A stretch of DNA of 64,000 bases from Octadecabacter arcticus 238. GTDB lineage: Bacteria > Pseudomonadota > Alphaproteobacteria > Rhodobacterales > Rhodobacteraceae. Each line of letters starts with the position of its first letter. Position 1 is the stretch's first letter. Under the pieces are notes generated by a model that made no database searches, was not told the DNA's origin, and was given only the letters and a program-made list of their open reading frames with translations. The position numbers were made by a program, and so were the translations under genes. Where the stretch lies: positions 315,001 to 379,000 of the forward strand of contig NC_020908.1 of assembly GCF_000155735.2 (NCBI RefSeq), read 5' to 3'. Shown here piece after piece: positions 20,206-28,427 of this stretch.

Positions 20206-20539
20206 TCACAGGTCGCCTTTTTGGGTTTCGGAGATTGATTGCAAGTGATGCAACACGCTGATCATCCCATCAAGGCCGGTCTTTGCATAGATGTGGCCCA
20301 AATGGGTCCGCATGGTCGCCATCGACGTGTCCAAGATTTCAATCATGTCCTTGGGCCGCAACCCCTCAGAAATCAGATGACAGATACGCACTTCTGTACG
20401 GGTCAAGTTATAGGGATTGTTGCGGTGCAAAGTACTGTCGGTTAACTCAATTCGGACCTGACCTACATGGGCGGCGAAGCCCGTTTCACGTGCACCCCAA
20501 AATGCCGCAAGGAACGGTGCAACTTCACCAAATGTACGG
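20206..20539 (-). pseudogene. LuxR-type regulator, N-terminus lost at an IS256 end
   Basis: The C-terminal 75 residues are a LuxR/FixJ helix-turn-helix (NLTRTEVRICHLISEGLRPK and TMRTHLGHIYAKTGL). Reading upstream, the same frame stays open (EVAPFLAAFWGARETGFAAH) right up to the IS256 left end at 20540. A full LuxR protein therefore once extended further, but its N-terminal sensor part is not found on the other side of the IS. It points the same way as mtoX, 200 nt upstream of it, and may once have controlled it. A TTG at 20430 could still allow a free DNA-binding domain to be made. Confidence 0.8.
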
Positions 20540-21926
20540 GAGCTATGACTGAATCTGGTGTTTGAATGGTTTGAAGGTTGGCGGCGTATCTGGTTGAATT
20601 GTTGTTGGAAGACAGCAGCCCAACCAAAGGAGATACACCACCATGGGAACTACTAACATTGTTGATTTTGCGCGTCGAGACGAGATGACGGACGCGTTGA
20701 CGGAGTTGCTGAAAACGGGAGCACAACAATTGATCGCGACAGCAGTTGAGGCTGAGCTTGTCAGTTATTTGGCGCAATTTACCGGCTTACGCACCGATGC
20801 CGGTCACGCGGCAGTCGTGCGTAATGGACATCATCCGGCCCGCCCGTTTCAAACGGGCATTGGCCCTGTGAGCGTGCGCATTCCAAAGGTTCGGTCCAAG
20901 GACGGCACACCGGTGACATTCCGGTCTGCCCTGGTGCCGCCCTATGTGCGCCGCACGAAGACGCTGGAAGCGGCCTTGCCATGGCTTTACCTCAAAGGGA
21001 TCTCCAGCGGCGAGATGGCTCCCGCCCTCAAGGTTCTTCTGGGCCCAGATGCCGTTGGCTTGTCGGCTAATACGGTTTCGCGTTTAAAACGCGATTGGGC
21101 CAATGAATACGAGGCTTGGAAAGGCGCTGAGTTAGATGACGAGCCCATCGTCTATATCTGGGCCGACGGCGTTCACAGCGGCCTTCGGGGCGAGGATGAC
21201 AAGCTCTGTGCCCTTGTTATTATTGGGGTAACTGCCCGTGGCAAGAAGCGATTTCTGGCAATTGAGGATGGGGTGCGCGAGTCCACGCAGAGCTGGCGCG
21301 AGGTTCTGCTTAACCTCAAAAGCCGAGGCATGAATGCGCCCAAACTGACCATCGGGGACGGTGCCATGGGGTTTTGGGCGGCCATGGACGAAGTCTATCC
21401 TGAGACCCGCCATCAACGCTGTTGGCAACACAAAACGATGAACGTGCTCAATTGTTTACCCAAGCTGTCTCAGCCAAAAGCCAAGGCCGCGCTGCACGAC
21501 ATCTGGCAGGCCGAGACCAAAGTCGATGCAGAAAAGGCGTTCGATCTGTTCATCAAAACCTACGAACCCAAATACCCCAAGGCCACACTATGCCTGCAAA
21601 AAGATCGTGAGGAACTCATGGCATTCTTCGACTTCCCGGCGCAGCATTGGCAAAGCATCCGCACTAGCAATCCAATTGAATCGGCCTTCGCGACGATCCG
21701 GCATCGTACCAAGCGTTCAAAGGGCTGCCTGTCACGCGATGGCATGCTGCACATGATGTTCAAACTGGGGCAATGTGCTGAGCAAAATTGGAGGAAGCTA
21801 CGCGGCTTTGACTACCTCGCAAAAGTCATCACAGGCGTCACGTTCAAAGACGGAATCGAAACCACAAACCCCGACCAGATCACCGCATGACCAACAATAC
21901 TCAAACACCAGATTTGACAATAACTC
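20540..21926 (+). mobile_element. IS256-family insertion sequence, complete
   Basis: The 1,387-bp element has inverted ends: left GAGCTATGACTGAATCTGGTG at 20540 and, on the opposite strand, GAGTTATTGTCAAATCTGGTG ending at 21926. They are identical over the inner 12 bases. The expected 8-bp target duplication is absent (left flank atgtacgg, right flank acgccctc), so one side has been rearranged after insertion. The transposase gene is intact. A deleted copy in the same orientation lies at 2012-2578. Confidence 0.88.
20643..21890 (+). CDS. IS256-family (Mutator-type) transposase
   Basis: The 415-residue protein is full length for the family. The N-terminal DNA-binding part includes ARRDEMTDALTELLKTGAQQ. 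The DDE core is visible as VYIWADGVHSGLR (first Asp, about residue 175), TIGDGAMGFWAAMDEVYP (second Asp region, about 239) and SNPIESAFATIRHRT (Glu, about 343), with the CWQHKTMNVLNCLP signature between. The ATG follows a strong aaggag site (20626-20631). The gene is probably functional and could act on both copies' ends. Confidence 0.95.
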   Translation: MGTTNIVDFARRDEMTDALTELLKTGAQQLIATAVEAELVSYLAQFTGLRTDAGHAAVVRNGHHPARPFQTGIGPVSVRIPKVRSKDGTPVTFRSALVPPYVRRTKTLEAALPWLYLKGISSGEMAPALKVLLGPDAVGLSANTVSRLKRDWANEYEAWKGAELDDEPIVYIWADGVHSGLRGEDDKLCALVIIGVTARGKKRFLAIEDGVRESTQSWREVLLNLKSRGMNAPKLTIGDGAMGFWAAMDEVYPETRHQRCWQHKTMNVLNCLPKLSQPKAKAALHDIWQAETKVDAEKAFDLFIKTYEPKYPKATLCLQKDREELMAFFDFPAQHWQSIRTSNPIESAFATIRHRTKRSKGCLSRDGMLHMMFKLGQCAEQNWRKLRGFDYLAKVITGVTFKDGIETTNPDQITA

Positions 21927-22001
21927 ACGCCCTCGATTTACTTTCCACAAACGGGATTAAAGCCCCCGGCTTCCAGCCGGTCCGCTTTAGCGTAATGTAC
22001 T

Positions 22002-22070
22002 ATAATCTTCCCTCTCATTTTTAAGACCCCGCGAAGCGGTAAGGGTCTTAAAAATGAGAGGGAAGGTTAT
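22002..22070 (+). promoter_or_regulatory. Long hairpin sequestering the tnpA ribosome-binding site
   Basis: Bases 22002-22029 pair with 22043-22070 over 28 bp with a single G-U wobble; the 13-nt loop contains a cgc-gaa-gcg mini-stem. The Shine-Dalgarno (gagagggaagg) and the first two bases of the ATG at 22069 lie inside the right arm. IS200 elements are known to repress transposase translation with such a structure. This one is unusually long and nearly perfect. Confidence 0.85.
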
Positions 22071-22488
22071 GATCTATTCCACAGGAAGCCATACCAAATT
22101 TTATCACCGATTTCACGTCGTCTGGACAACAAAATACCGATACAAAGTTATGCGCGGTGAAATGCGTGAGCGTATCCGTGAAATCATTATCCAAACATGC
22201 CAAGAACTTGGCGTGCATATTGAGACGGGCGTATTGTCGACCGATCACGTCCACATGTTCATATCGGTCCCGCCTCAGATAGCATTGTCAAAGGTGATGA
22301 TGCGGATCAAGGGACGCTCGTCTTATAAGATACAGCGCGAGTTTCCTGAACTGCGCAAACGGTACTGGGGCCAGCGGTTTTGGGCTCGCGGATTTTTCTC
22401 AACAACTAGCGGCAATGTCACTGACGCTGTCATACTTCAGTATCTTGAATTACATTCAAAAAGGGAACCTACCGGCGTCAGCCGGTAG
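22069..22488 (+). CDS. tnpA: IS200/IS605-family TnpA (HUH Y1 transposase)
   Basis: The 139-residue single-strand transposase has the HUH pair in STDHVHMFISVPP (about residues 58-70) and the catalytic tyrosine in AVILQYLELH near the C-terminus. The start is set at ATG 22069 (MIYSTGSHTKFYHRF), because the Shine-Dalgarno gagagggaagg directly precedes it. An upstream ATG at 22054 has no such site and lies in the hairpin stem. No TnpB/IscB partner is present, as in IS200. Its coding sequence overlaps the right-end hairpin. Confidence 0.92.
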   Translation: MIYSTGSHTKFYHRFHVVWTTKYRYKVMRGEMRERIREIIIQTCQELGVHIETGVLSTDHVHMFISVPPQIALSKVMMRIKGRSSYKIQREFPELRKRYWGQRFWARGFFSTTSGNVTDAVILQYLELHSKREPTGVSR

Positions 22489-22495
22489 TCGTTCA

Positions 22496-22906
22496 GTGCA
22501 AATTTCAACCGAAGCAGGGCTTGCCTTTGACACCTCGATGACCCGCGTCGCCCAAAATCTTTCTATGGTCAATCCAGCGATCAGTGAAGAATTTTTGATG
22601 TGCCAAGCCGAAATTCTGGCGGGCCGGCACCGCGAACAAGCGCTGGTCGATATGGCCGAGCGGATCGGTGTCGAAGAAGTAAATTCATTCGTTGCACTGA
22701 TTAGTCAGTCGATGGAATACGGAACCAGCATTTCCGCATCGATGAATGCCTACGCCATTGAAATGCGCGACGCCCGTGAGATTAAGGCGCAAGAGAAAGC
22801 CAACAAACTTCCGGTTCAGATGTCAGGCGTGATGGCATCAATGATGCTGCCCGCGTTGTTTCTGATCACATTGGGGCCCACGATCATCCGGTACATGCGG
22901 ATGTAG
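22496..22906 (+). pseudogene. tadC: tadC (Flp/Tad pilus assembly) C-terminal stump
   Basis: After the IS200 end an open frame encodes about 135 residues ending MASMMLPALFLITLGPTIIR. This matches the second GspF/TadC half: a helical segment with EEFLMCQAEILAGRHREQAL and the last transmembrane helices. The first half of TadC is missing on the other side of the IS elements, where a LuxR remnant and IS256 are found, so a deletion or rearrangement removed it. No other tad genes are in the window. The stump has no plausible native start. Confidence 0.82.
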
Positions 22907-22926
22907 GTTTCGCCTGATTGGGCTAA

Positions 22927-23389
22927 TTAAGACAGAGTCTGGATATTTCCTTGATCGCGGCCCGTGATCCTGCAAGCTTGAAATCCAGTGGGGCGCGGTT
23001 GGCTATCCGAAAGCGCAGCGTGCTGCCGGAATTCATTGCGTCTTGAATGTCCGATGTCGGTTGCGCTGACATAAGTGTCGTTCAATCCGTTATAGACTGA
23101 AAAAATCGCCAAAGGATCGGCTATCAATCAGCATTTCAGCCATTGAAAACGGCGGCTGGGGCCGCATCATTGCTGGGCCGGCCATGATCATGACGTTACC
23201 GCAGCTTATGCCGAAGGCGTAGTTGCCGTCCTGCGTATCGATCCATGCGGTTGCTGGCGTGTAGCATTCTTCACCGCAATCGCCTTGTTCAGCTGGGGTG
23301 ATGTACCAGGCATTTGCGTCCGCAATAGCGCAAGCTGGGAAAATCGCCGATGCAACGATCATGCGTATAACGGCCAGATAATTTGTCAT
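22927..23389 (-). pseudogene. Frameshifted small secreted protein gene
   Basis: The frame from 23389 encodes a signal-peptide-like start (MTNYLAVIRMIVASAIFPAC) and then a cysteine-containing exported segment, ending early at 23090. Removing one base from the A6 run at 23100-23105 lets it continue as GDFSVYNGLNDTYVSA. A second shift near 23047-23058 restores DIQDAMNSGSTLRFRIANRA and a natural C-terminus (EISRLCLN, stop near 22926). The intact protein would be about 150 residues. The ending with a conserved-looking 'F-L-GS--AI---LC' pattern loosely recalls IalB-type exported proteins, but I cannot name the family. Sequencing error in the homopolymer is possible for the first lesion. Confidence 0.6.
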
Positions 23390-23486
23390 AGTGAAACCCG
23401 TGTCTGTGGTACGCCCAGTGTGTCAGGGATGTTGTCCGCTGCTCTATTTTTCTCTAATTTTCAGGTGGGCGGATTAGGACAATGAC

Positions 23487-23981
23487 ATGGGATATTCACT
23501 GGAACGAAAAGCAGCTGTGCTGAAGCGGATGCTTCCGCCGAACAACGTGGCCATTCGGCAGCTTTCGCGGGAGGAAGGCATTTCGGAAGCGACGCTTTTC
23601 TCCTGGCGTGCTCAGGCGCGCAACAAGGGGCAGCTTTTGCCTGACGCTGATGCGAGCCCTGAGGGCTGGTCTTCACGTGACAAGTTTGCGGCGGTGTTGG
23701 AAACTGCTGCGCTGAACGAGGCTGACCTAGCCGAATACTGCCGCAAACGCGGCCTTTACCCGGCGCAGATTGCCATGTGGCGAGTTGCTTGCGAGCAGGC
23801 CAACGACTGGGACCGCACGAGTGCAGCACGTCTTGTGCGTGCGACCAAGGAAGACAAGAAACGGATGAAAGATTTGGAACGCGAGCTTGCTCGCAAGGAT
23901 CGCGCACTGGCCGAAACTGCAGCACTGCTTGTTCTGCGAAAAAAGGCCTCAGCGATCTGGGGGGACGAAGAGGACGCATGA
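23487..23981 (+). CDS. Outer IS3-family OrfA
   Basis: The 164-residue protein contains an N-terminal helix-turn-helix (IRQLSREEGISEATLFSWRA, about residues 27-46). A second helical half includes AAVLETAALNEADLAEYCRK, and a charged coiled-coil-like tail (MKDLERELARKDRALAETAA) is typical for OrfA of this IS3 subgroup. It is intact. Its stop overlaps the orfB ATG at 23978 (ATGA), the usual arrangement for -1 frameshifting or coupled translation. Because orfB is broken, the outer element is inactive on its own. Confidence 0.88.
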   Translation: MGYSLERKAAVLKRMLPPNNVAIRQLSREEGISEATLFSWRAQARNKGQLLPDADASPEGWSSRDKFAAVLETAALNEADLAEYCRKRGLYPAQIAMWRVACEQANDWDRTSAARLVRATKEDKKRMKDLERELARKDRALAETAALLVLRKKASAIWGDEEDA

Positions 23982-24086
23982 TCAGCACCCCAGATCGCCA
24001 AACCGCAGTTGCTCTGATCAATGAGGCCGTCACCGCAGGAGCTCTGCGGAACGTGTCAACGACTTTGAGACAGTGGCTTTTGGACT

Positions 24087-25100
24087 TTAGGCTTGGGTTT
24101 CTTCGGTTGGTTTTGGTGGGTTGATCCAGACGGCGGTCGGGATTTGAGGCGGTTTTGGTGGTTTGTGTACGAAGCGTTCGGGCGTGGCGAGGAATGCCGC
24201 GTCTAGTGTTGCTTGTCGCGCGGTGTAGATTTCTTGGGCCTGCCCAAAATGGATTTGGTCGGGCGTCATCAGACCAATCCCGGCGTGATGATGGTCTTGG
24301 TTATACCATGCAAAGAACCTGCGGCAGAATGCGCGAGCCTGCTCGATGGTTTCAAAGTTCTTGGGGAACTCTGGCTGATATTTCAGTGTTTTGAAGTGGG
24401 CTTCGGAGAACGGGTTGTCGTTTGAGGTGTGGGGCCGACTGTGGGACTTGAGCACACCAAGATCAACCAGCATCAGGGCTGTCGTCTTTGCCTTCATGGG
24501 CCCACCGCGATCTGCATGCAATGTCAGCTGATCGCGTGGAACCTCGTGTTTTTCCATCGCGTCGATGAACAGCTCTTTGAACTGGCTGGCGCTCTCCGCG
24601 TGCTCGACGCGCCAGCCAACAACGCGGCGGCTGAAGATGTCGAGGATGACATAGAGATAGAAGTAGGACCATTTCACCGGGCCCCTCAGCTTGGTGATGT
24701 CCCAAGACCAGACCTGATTGGGGGCTTCAGCTAGAAGTTCAGGCTTTTGATAGACGGGATGTGTGCGCTGTCGGCGGCGTTCGCCAACTTCGCCCTGCGC
24801 GGCCAATATCCGATACATCGTGCGGATTGAACACAGATAGGTGCCTTCATCCAGCAAGGTGGCAAAGACCTCTGTGGGCGTCTGATCCGCAAAGCGGGGT
24901 TCGCGCAGGTGGTGCAATACCTGGTCTCTTTCCCTTTCCGGCAGAGCCCGCGAAGACGCTGCGCGCGGTGGGCGTGTGCGTGGTGGTGCCGTCAGCGCCG
25001 CACGCTGTCGAAGAACGCTCGCGCGCGATAATGATAGCGCGGCGCAGACAGCCGAGGTCAAGCCGCTGCCGGTGGGCAATGCAATCGCGACGGCCATCAT
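24087..25100 (-). CDS. Inner IS3-family OrfB (DDE transposase)
   Basis: The 337-residue protein carries an N-terminal helical region and the rve integrase core. The Asp, Asp and Glu of the active site are readable in [40 protein letters not shown] and [20 protein letters not shown]. The frame is uninterrupted from the ATGA overlap with OrfA to the stop near the left end of the element, so this element is probably the active partner of the nested pair. Confidence 0.9.
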   Translation of the reverse strand: MMAVAIALPTGSGLTSAVCAALSLSRASVLRQRAALTAPPRTRPPRAASSRALPERERDQVLHHLREPRFADQTPTEVFATLLDEGTYLCSIRTMYRILAAQGEVGERRRQRTHPVYQKPELLAEAPNQVWSWDITKLRGPVKWSYFYLYVILDIFSRRVVGWRVEHAESASQFKELFIDAMEKHEVPRDQLTLHADRGGPMKAKTTALMLVDLGVLKSHSRPHTSNDNPFSEAHFKTLKYQPEFPKNFETIEQARAFCRRFFAWYNQDHHHAGIGLMTPDQIHFGQAQEIYTARQATLDAAFLATPERFVHKPPKPPQIPTAVWINPPKPTEETQA

Positions 25101-25579
25101 GATTTGCCGCTGCGCTCTTGCGTCTGCTCCATCTCGTCCAGAAGTCCCGCCACTTTTTTTTGGATGGCAATGATGGCTTCCGCCTGATCCAGACGGCGCC
25201 GCAAGGCTGTCACCTCACGGTTGGCCTTGGCCAGCTCAGCTTGCAATGGATTGGCAGGTGCCTTTTGTGGGCCACGGCGCATTGGCTGCAATGCACCCAA
25301 TGTGCCGGCCGCCCGCGCACGGCGCCAATCGGTCAGTGCAGAGGAATAAAGCCCCTCCCGCCGTAGAATGGCGGAAACCCCGCCAGTGTCTGCCACTTGG
25401 TCCGTCTCATCCAGAATGCGCAGTTTGTATTTGGCTGTGAAGTTGCGTCGCTTCGGGATGCTCGTCAGTTCCGCTGTGGGAGCCAACGGCGCATTAACAA
25501 CGCGGGGAGGCGACGTCGGGGCCAAAACGGCTCCAGATCCAGCATCTGGCGAAAGTGGTGATTGTGAAGGCATAACCAT
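25097..25579 (-). CDS. Inner IS3-family OrfA
   Basis: The 160-residue protein has a basic N-terminal transposase HTH region ([20 protein letters not shown] at about residue 45, then [15 protein letters not shown]). A leucine-zipper-like C-terminal helix follows ([20 protein letters not shown]). This is the standard OrfA layout. Its stop overlaps the OrfB start at 25100 by 4 nt (ATGA). The gene is intact. The first ~35 residues are low-complexity and the real start may be further in. Confidence 0.85.
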   Translation of the reverse strand: MVMPSQSPLSPDAGSGAVLAPTSPPRVVNAPLAPTAELTSIPKRRNFTAKYKLRILDETDQVADTGGVSAILRREGLYSSALTDWRRARAAGTLGALQPMRRGPQKAPANPLQAELAKANREVTALRRRLDQAEAIIAIQKKVAGLLDEMEQTQERSGKS

Positions 25580-26671
25580 GGGTTCGTTCTCCTACGCCCT
25601 CAAGTGTAAACTTTAGCCAGTCAATTGTCTCACGCTTATTGGCACGGAGGGAGGCGCGCCAAAGCCTGTTCCGAGTTGGAAATCAGCGAACGCACTCTGC
25701 GGCGCTGGACAAAAGACGGTGAGGTTCGCCCTGATCAACGCCCCCTCGTGCCGCGTGCGGAGCCAGCAAACGCATTGAGTGCCGCTGAACGTGCGGCTGT
25801 TCTCGATGTCTGTAATTCAAAGGAGTTCTCTAGCCTTCCTCCAAGTCAGATTGTGCCAAAGCTAGCAGATCGGGGGCAGTATCTAGCCTCGGAATCGAGT
25901 TTCTACCGCATTTTGCGCGCCAATGGATTGCAGCATCACCGGGGTCGAGCCAAGTCCCCAGTCAAGCGTAAGAAGCCCACAAGCTATCAGGCATGCGCGC
26001 CCTGTGAGGTCTGGACCTGGGACATTACCTGGATGCCGGGACCTGTCGCAGGCATGTTCTTTTATCTGTATCTGATCGTGGACATCTTCAGCCGGAAGAT
26101 CGTGTGCTGGGAGGTCCATGAGCGTGAAAGTGCGGATCTGGCTGCCATTCTGATCCGGCAAGCAGTGCTAGCGGAGGGCTGTCAGTTGCGCCCCTTGGTT
26201 CTGCACGCTGACAACGGCAGTCCTATGAAGGGCGCCACGATGAAGGTGACGATGGAAAAACTAGGGATCACGGCCTCCTACAGTCGCCCTCGCGTAAGCA
26301 ACGACAACCCTTTCTCAGAGGCGTTGTTCCGAACCTGCAAATACCGCCCGGACTGGCCGACCAAGGGCTTTGCCACCAAGGCGGATGCTCAAACCTGGGT
26401 CCAAACCTTCGCTGGTTGGTACAATAGTGAACACCTGCACAGCGCCATCCGCTTCGTCACGCCGAATGCGCGCCACGCAGGTCATGATCGTGCAACGCTC
26501 ACAAATCGTGCCAATCTCTATGCAACTGCTCGCGCGCAAAACCCGCAACGCTGGTCAGGAAAAACCCGAAACTGGCAACCAGCAGGACCCGTCTGGCTGA
26601 ACCCAGAAAACGAAATCAGCGCCTCTGAAATCAGAGACGCTGCATGAAATCGGCGGACAACACCTTTGACA

Positions 26672-27002
26672 AACACCGTAAGTTGTCGATCTGCGTCTAT
26701 TACTTGAACCATGTTCTTGCCGCGCGCGGGGACAAGTTACAAGTACTCCTCCGGTCGGTTTTTATGGCAACGGGCGCTGGGGGTCTGGTTGCTTGAACTG
26801 AGGCGTGGGCAATTTGGCCCAATGTTCACAAAATGCCTAATTTTCATCACGATAGATTGTTTATTGTGCAGGCGATGCTTTCCGGGGCGGATTCTGGCGG
26901 TGTGCGCTGGCGTTCAGCTCTAGCGCTAATTTAGCGTCACACATCACCAACTTCTTTAAGGAAGCCGCAATCAATACTCAGGCGCGACCCCAAAACTGGA
27001 AT
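26672..27002. other. Spacer and probable urease promoter region
   Basis: No gene is evident in the 331 nt between the outer IS3 and ureD. The part nearest ureD should contain the urease promoter, because the IS ends 330 nt upstream. A TTGGCCC...TTCAC stretch at about 26813-26829 loosely resembles a sigma-54 element, but spacing and bases are too poor to call. Confidence 0.45.
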
Positions 27003-27809
27003 ATGACCAGCGCGCAACCACGGGCGCGCGGCGCTGTAAGGCTGTCCGTCAAGGCCACCGAATTTGGGACTGGCATACGAAACCTGCGCCAATCTGGATC
27101 GTCCAAAGCGGTATTTCCGCGGAGCCGCACGACGGGCATTGAGGCAGTGTTGGTGAACACCGCCGGCGGCGTGACGGGGGGCGATGCTTTTGAAACCGAC
27201 ATTTGCTGCGAAAGCCAAACGCGGCTGACAGTTGCGACGCAAGCGGCTGAACGTGCTTACCGTGCGCAACGTGGTGAGATTGCCCAAGTCAGCAACCGCC
27301 TTGAATTGCGTGGCAACGCCCGTTTGGATTGGCTGCCGCAAGAAACGATCCTATTCGACAATTGTGCATTTGAACGCACGCTTCGGGTTGCAATGGATGC
27401 GCAGTCAACGCTGCTTTTGGTCGAACCTATCGTGTTTGGACGGGCGGCGATGGGGGAAACCTTGGGGCAATGTCACTTCAAAGACCGGATCGAAATTTTC
27501 CGCGATGGCCGTCCGTTATTCGTAGATTCCATGGCGTTGGCGGGGGATGCTGCCACGCATCTGGCGCGCCCGAACATTGCTGGCGGGGCAGGTGCGATGG
27601 CGTCGGTGATCTATGTGTCAGCAGACGCTGAAACCCATCTCAGCCAAGTTCGCGCAATTTTGTCAGACACATCTGGCGCGAGCATGGTCCGCGATCAGCT
27701 TTTGTATATTCGCGTGTTGGCGCCCGACAGTTTCGAGCTGCGAAGATCATTGATGCCAATCCTCGAATGCCTGAACAATTCCTCACTCCCTCGATCTTGG
27801 ATGCTCTAA
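27003..27809 (+). CDS. ureD: Urease accessory protein UreD
   Basis: UreD (UreH) binds the urease apoprotein with UreF and UreG during nickel insertion. The 268-residue protein shows VLVNTAGGVTGGDAFETDIC near residue 50, LDWLPQETILFDNC near residue 108, and EPIVFGRAAMGE near 143, all typical. It begins the ureDABCEFG operon; its stop directly abuts the ureA start. Length is normal. Confidence 0.94.
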   Translation: MTSAQPRARGAVRLSVKATEFGTGIRNLRQSGSSKAVFPRSRTTGIEAVLVNTAGGVTGGDAFETDICCESQTRLTVATQAAERAYRAQRGEIAQVSNRLELRGNARLDWLPQETILFDNCAFERTLRVAMDAQSTLLLVEPIVFGRAAMGETLGQCHFKDRIEIFRDGRPLFVDSMALAGDAATHLARPNIAGGAGAMASVIYVSADAETHLSQVRAILSDTSGASMVRDQLLYIRVLAPDSFELRRSLMPILECLNNSSLPRSWML

Positions 27810-28112
27810 ATGCAACTTACCCCGCGTGAAAAAGACAAATTGCTGATCTCAATGGCGGCCGAAGTGGCCCGAAAACGGCTGTCCCGTGGGGTCAAGCTTA
27901 ACCACCCCGAAGCGATTGCGTTAATAACGGATGCGGTGGTTGAGGGGGCGCGGGACGGTCGTTCTGTTGCCGACATGATGGAGGCAGGTGCCCATGTCAT
28001 CACCCGCGAGCAGTGCATGGAAGGCATCCCCGAAATGATCCACGACATTCAGGTCGAAGCGACGTTCCCCGATGGAACCAAGCTGGTCACCGTCCACAAT
28101 CCCATTCGTTAG
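27810..28112 (+). CDS. ureA: Urease gamma subunit
   Basis: The 100-residue gamma subunit is recognised by [20 protein letters not shown] at the start, [20 protein letters not shown] in the middle and [18 protein letters not shown] at the end. It assembles with UreB and UreC into the nickel hydrolase that splits urea into ammonia and carbamate in the cytoplasm. It starts immediately after the ureD stop and precedes ureB by 9 nt. Confidence 0.97.
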   Translation: MQLTPREKDKLLISMAAEVARKRLSRGVKLNHPEAIALITDAVVEGARDGRSVADMMEAGAHVITREQCMEGIPEMIHDIQVEATFPDGTKLVTVHNPIR

Positions 28113-28121
28113 AGGTTTGCT

Positions 28122-28427
28122 ATGATACCCGGAGAACTGATGCCTGCCAGCGGCACAATCACACTGAATGAAGGCCGTGAGGCGATCACGCTGATGGTTG
28201 CCAACACGGGCGATCGGCCTGTTCAAGTCGGCAGCCATTATCATTTCGGAGAGGCCAACAGCGCGCTTGATTTTGATCGCGACGCAGGGCGCGGCATGCG
28301 ATTGGATATCGCTGCGGGCACTGCCGTTCGGTTTGAACCTGGACAACGACGGGAGGTCCAGCTGATCGCGATTGGCGGGCTGCGACGGATTTTCGGGTTT
28401 AACCAGCAGGTTATGGGGGGTCTTTGA
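28122..28427 (+). CDS. ureB: Urease beta subunit
   Basis: The 101-residue beta subunit contains [38 protein letters not shown] and the closing [20 protein letters not shown], all diagnostic. It is a separate polypeptide, as in most Proteobacteria. The stop abuts the ureC start, which indicates coupled translation. Confidence 0.97.
   Translation: MIPGELMPASGTITLNEGREAITLMVANTGDRPVQVGSHYHFGEANSALDFDRDAGRGMRLDIAAGTAVRFEPGQRREVQLIAIGGLRRIFGFNQQVMGGL

Larger units (their letters stand above)
21953..22497 (+). mobile_element. IS200/IS605-family insertion sequence
   Basis: A single tnpA gene is bracketed by short imperfect-end hairpins rather than inverted repeats, as in IS200: ccggc/gccgg at 21966-21980 on the left and ctaccggc/gccggtag at 22469-22488 on the right. 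The element lies 26 nt after the IS256 end and interrupts a tadC gene on its right. The ends are estimated from hairpin positions and are accurate to about 10 nt. Confidence 0.8.
24054..25644 (-). mobile_element. Inner IS3-family element (nested)
   Basis: A second, different IS3-type element lies on the minus strand inside the outer orfB. Candidate ends are TGTCAACGACTTTGAGACA at 24054 and, on the opposite strand, TGCCAATAAGCGTGAGACA ending at 25644; they share TG-CAA and TGAGACA. A CGGA occurs next to both ends (24047-24050, 25645-25648) and may be the target duplication, but 3 nt remain unassigned on the left, so boundaries are approximate. Confidence 0.75.
23978..26647 (+). pseudogene. Outer IS3-family orfB, split by the inner IS3
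   Basis: The 5' piece (23978 to about 24050) encodes MISTPDRQTAVALINEAVTA. The 3' piece (from about 25648) resumes at RRAKACSELEISERTLRRWT and runs to 26647. It includes the integrase core: WTWDITWMPGPVAGMFFYLY (first Asp), LVLHADNGSPMKG (second Asp) and [20 protein letters not shown] (Glu). The 3' piece alone is open for 340 codons and retains all three catalytic residues, but lacks the native start. About 1.6 kb of inner IS3 separates the pieces. Confidence 0.87.
23421..26671 (+). mobile_element. IS3-family element interrupted by a second IS3 element
   Basis: The outer element has matching ends: TGTCAGGGATGTTGTCCGC at 23421 and, on the opposite strand, TGTCAAAGGTGTTGTCCGC ending at 26671. 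It carries orfA (23487-23981) and an orfB split into a short 5' piece and a long 3' piece by the inner element. No convincing target duplication flanks it. Without the inner element it would be about 1.65 kb, typical for IS3. Confidence 0.85.

Noticed and set aside
22469..22488. Rho-independent terminator after tnpA
   Set aside because: The hairpin has no T run and matches the right-end recognition hairpin of IS200/IS605 elements instead.
26813..26829. Possible sigma-54 promoter before ureD
   Set aside because: The -24/-12 bases and spacing fit too poorly; no nearby NtrC-like sites could be recognised.
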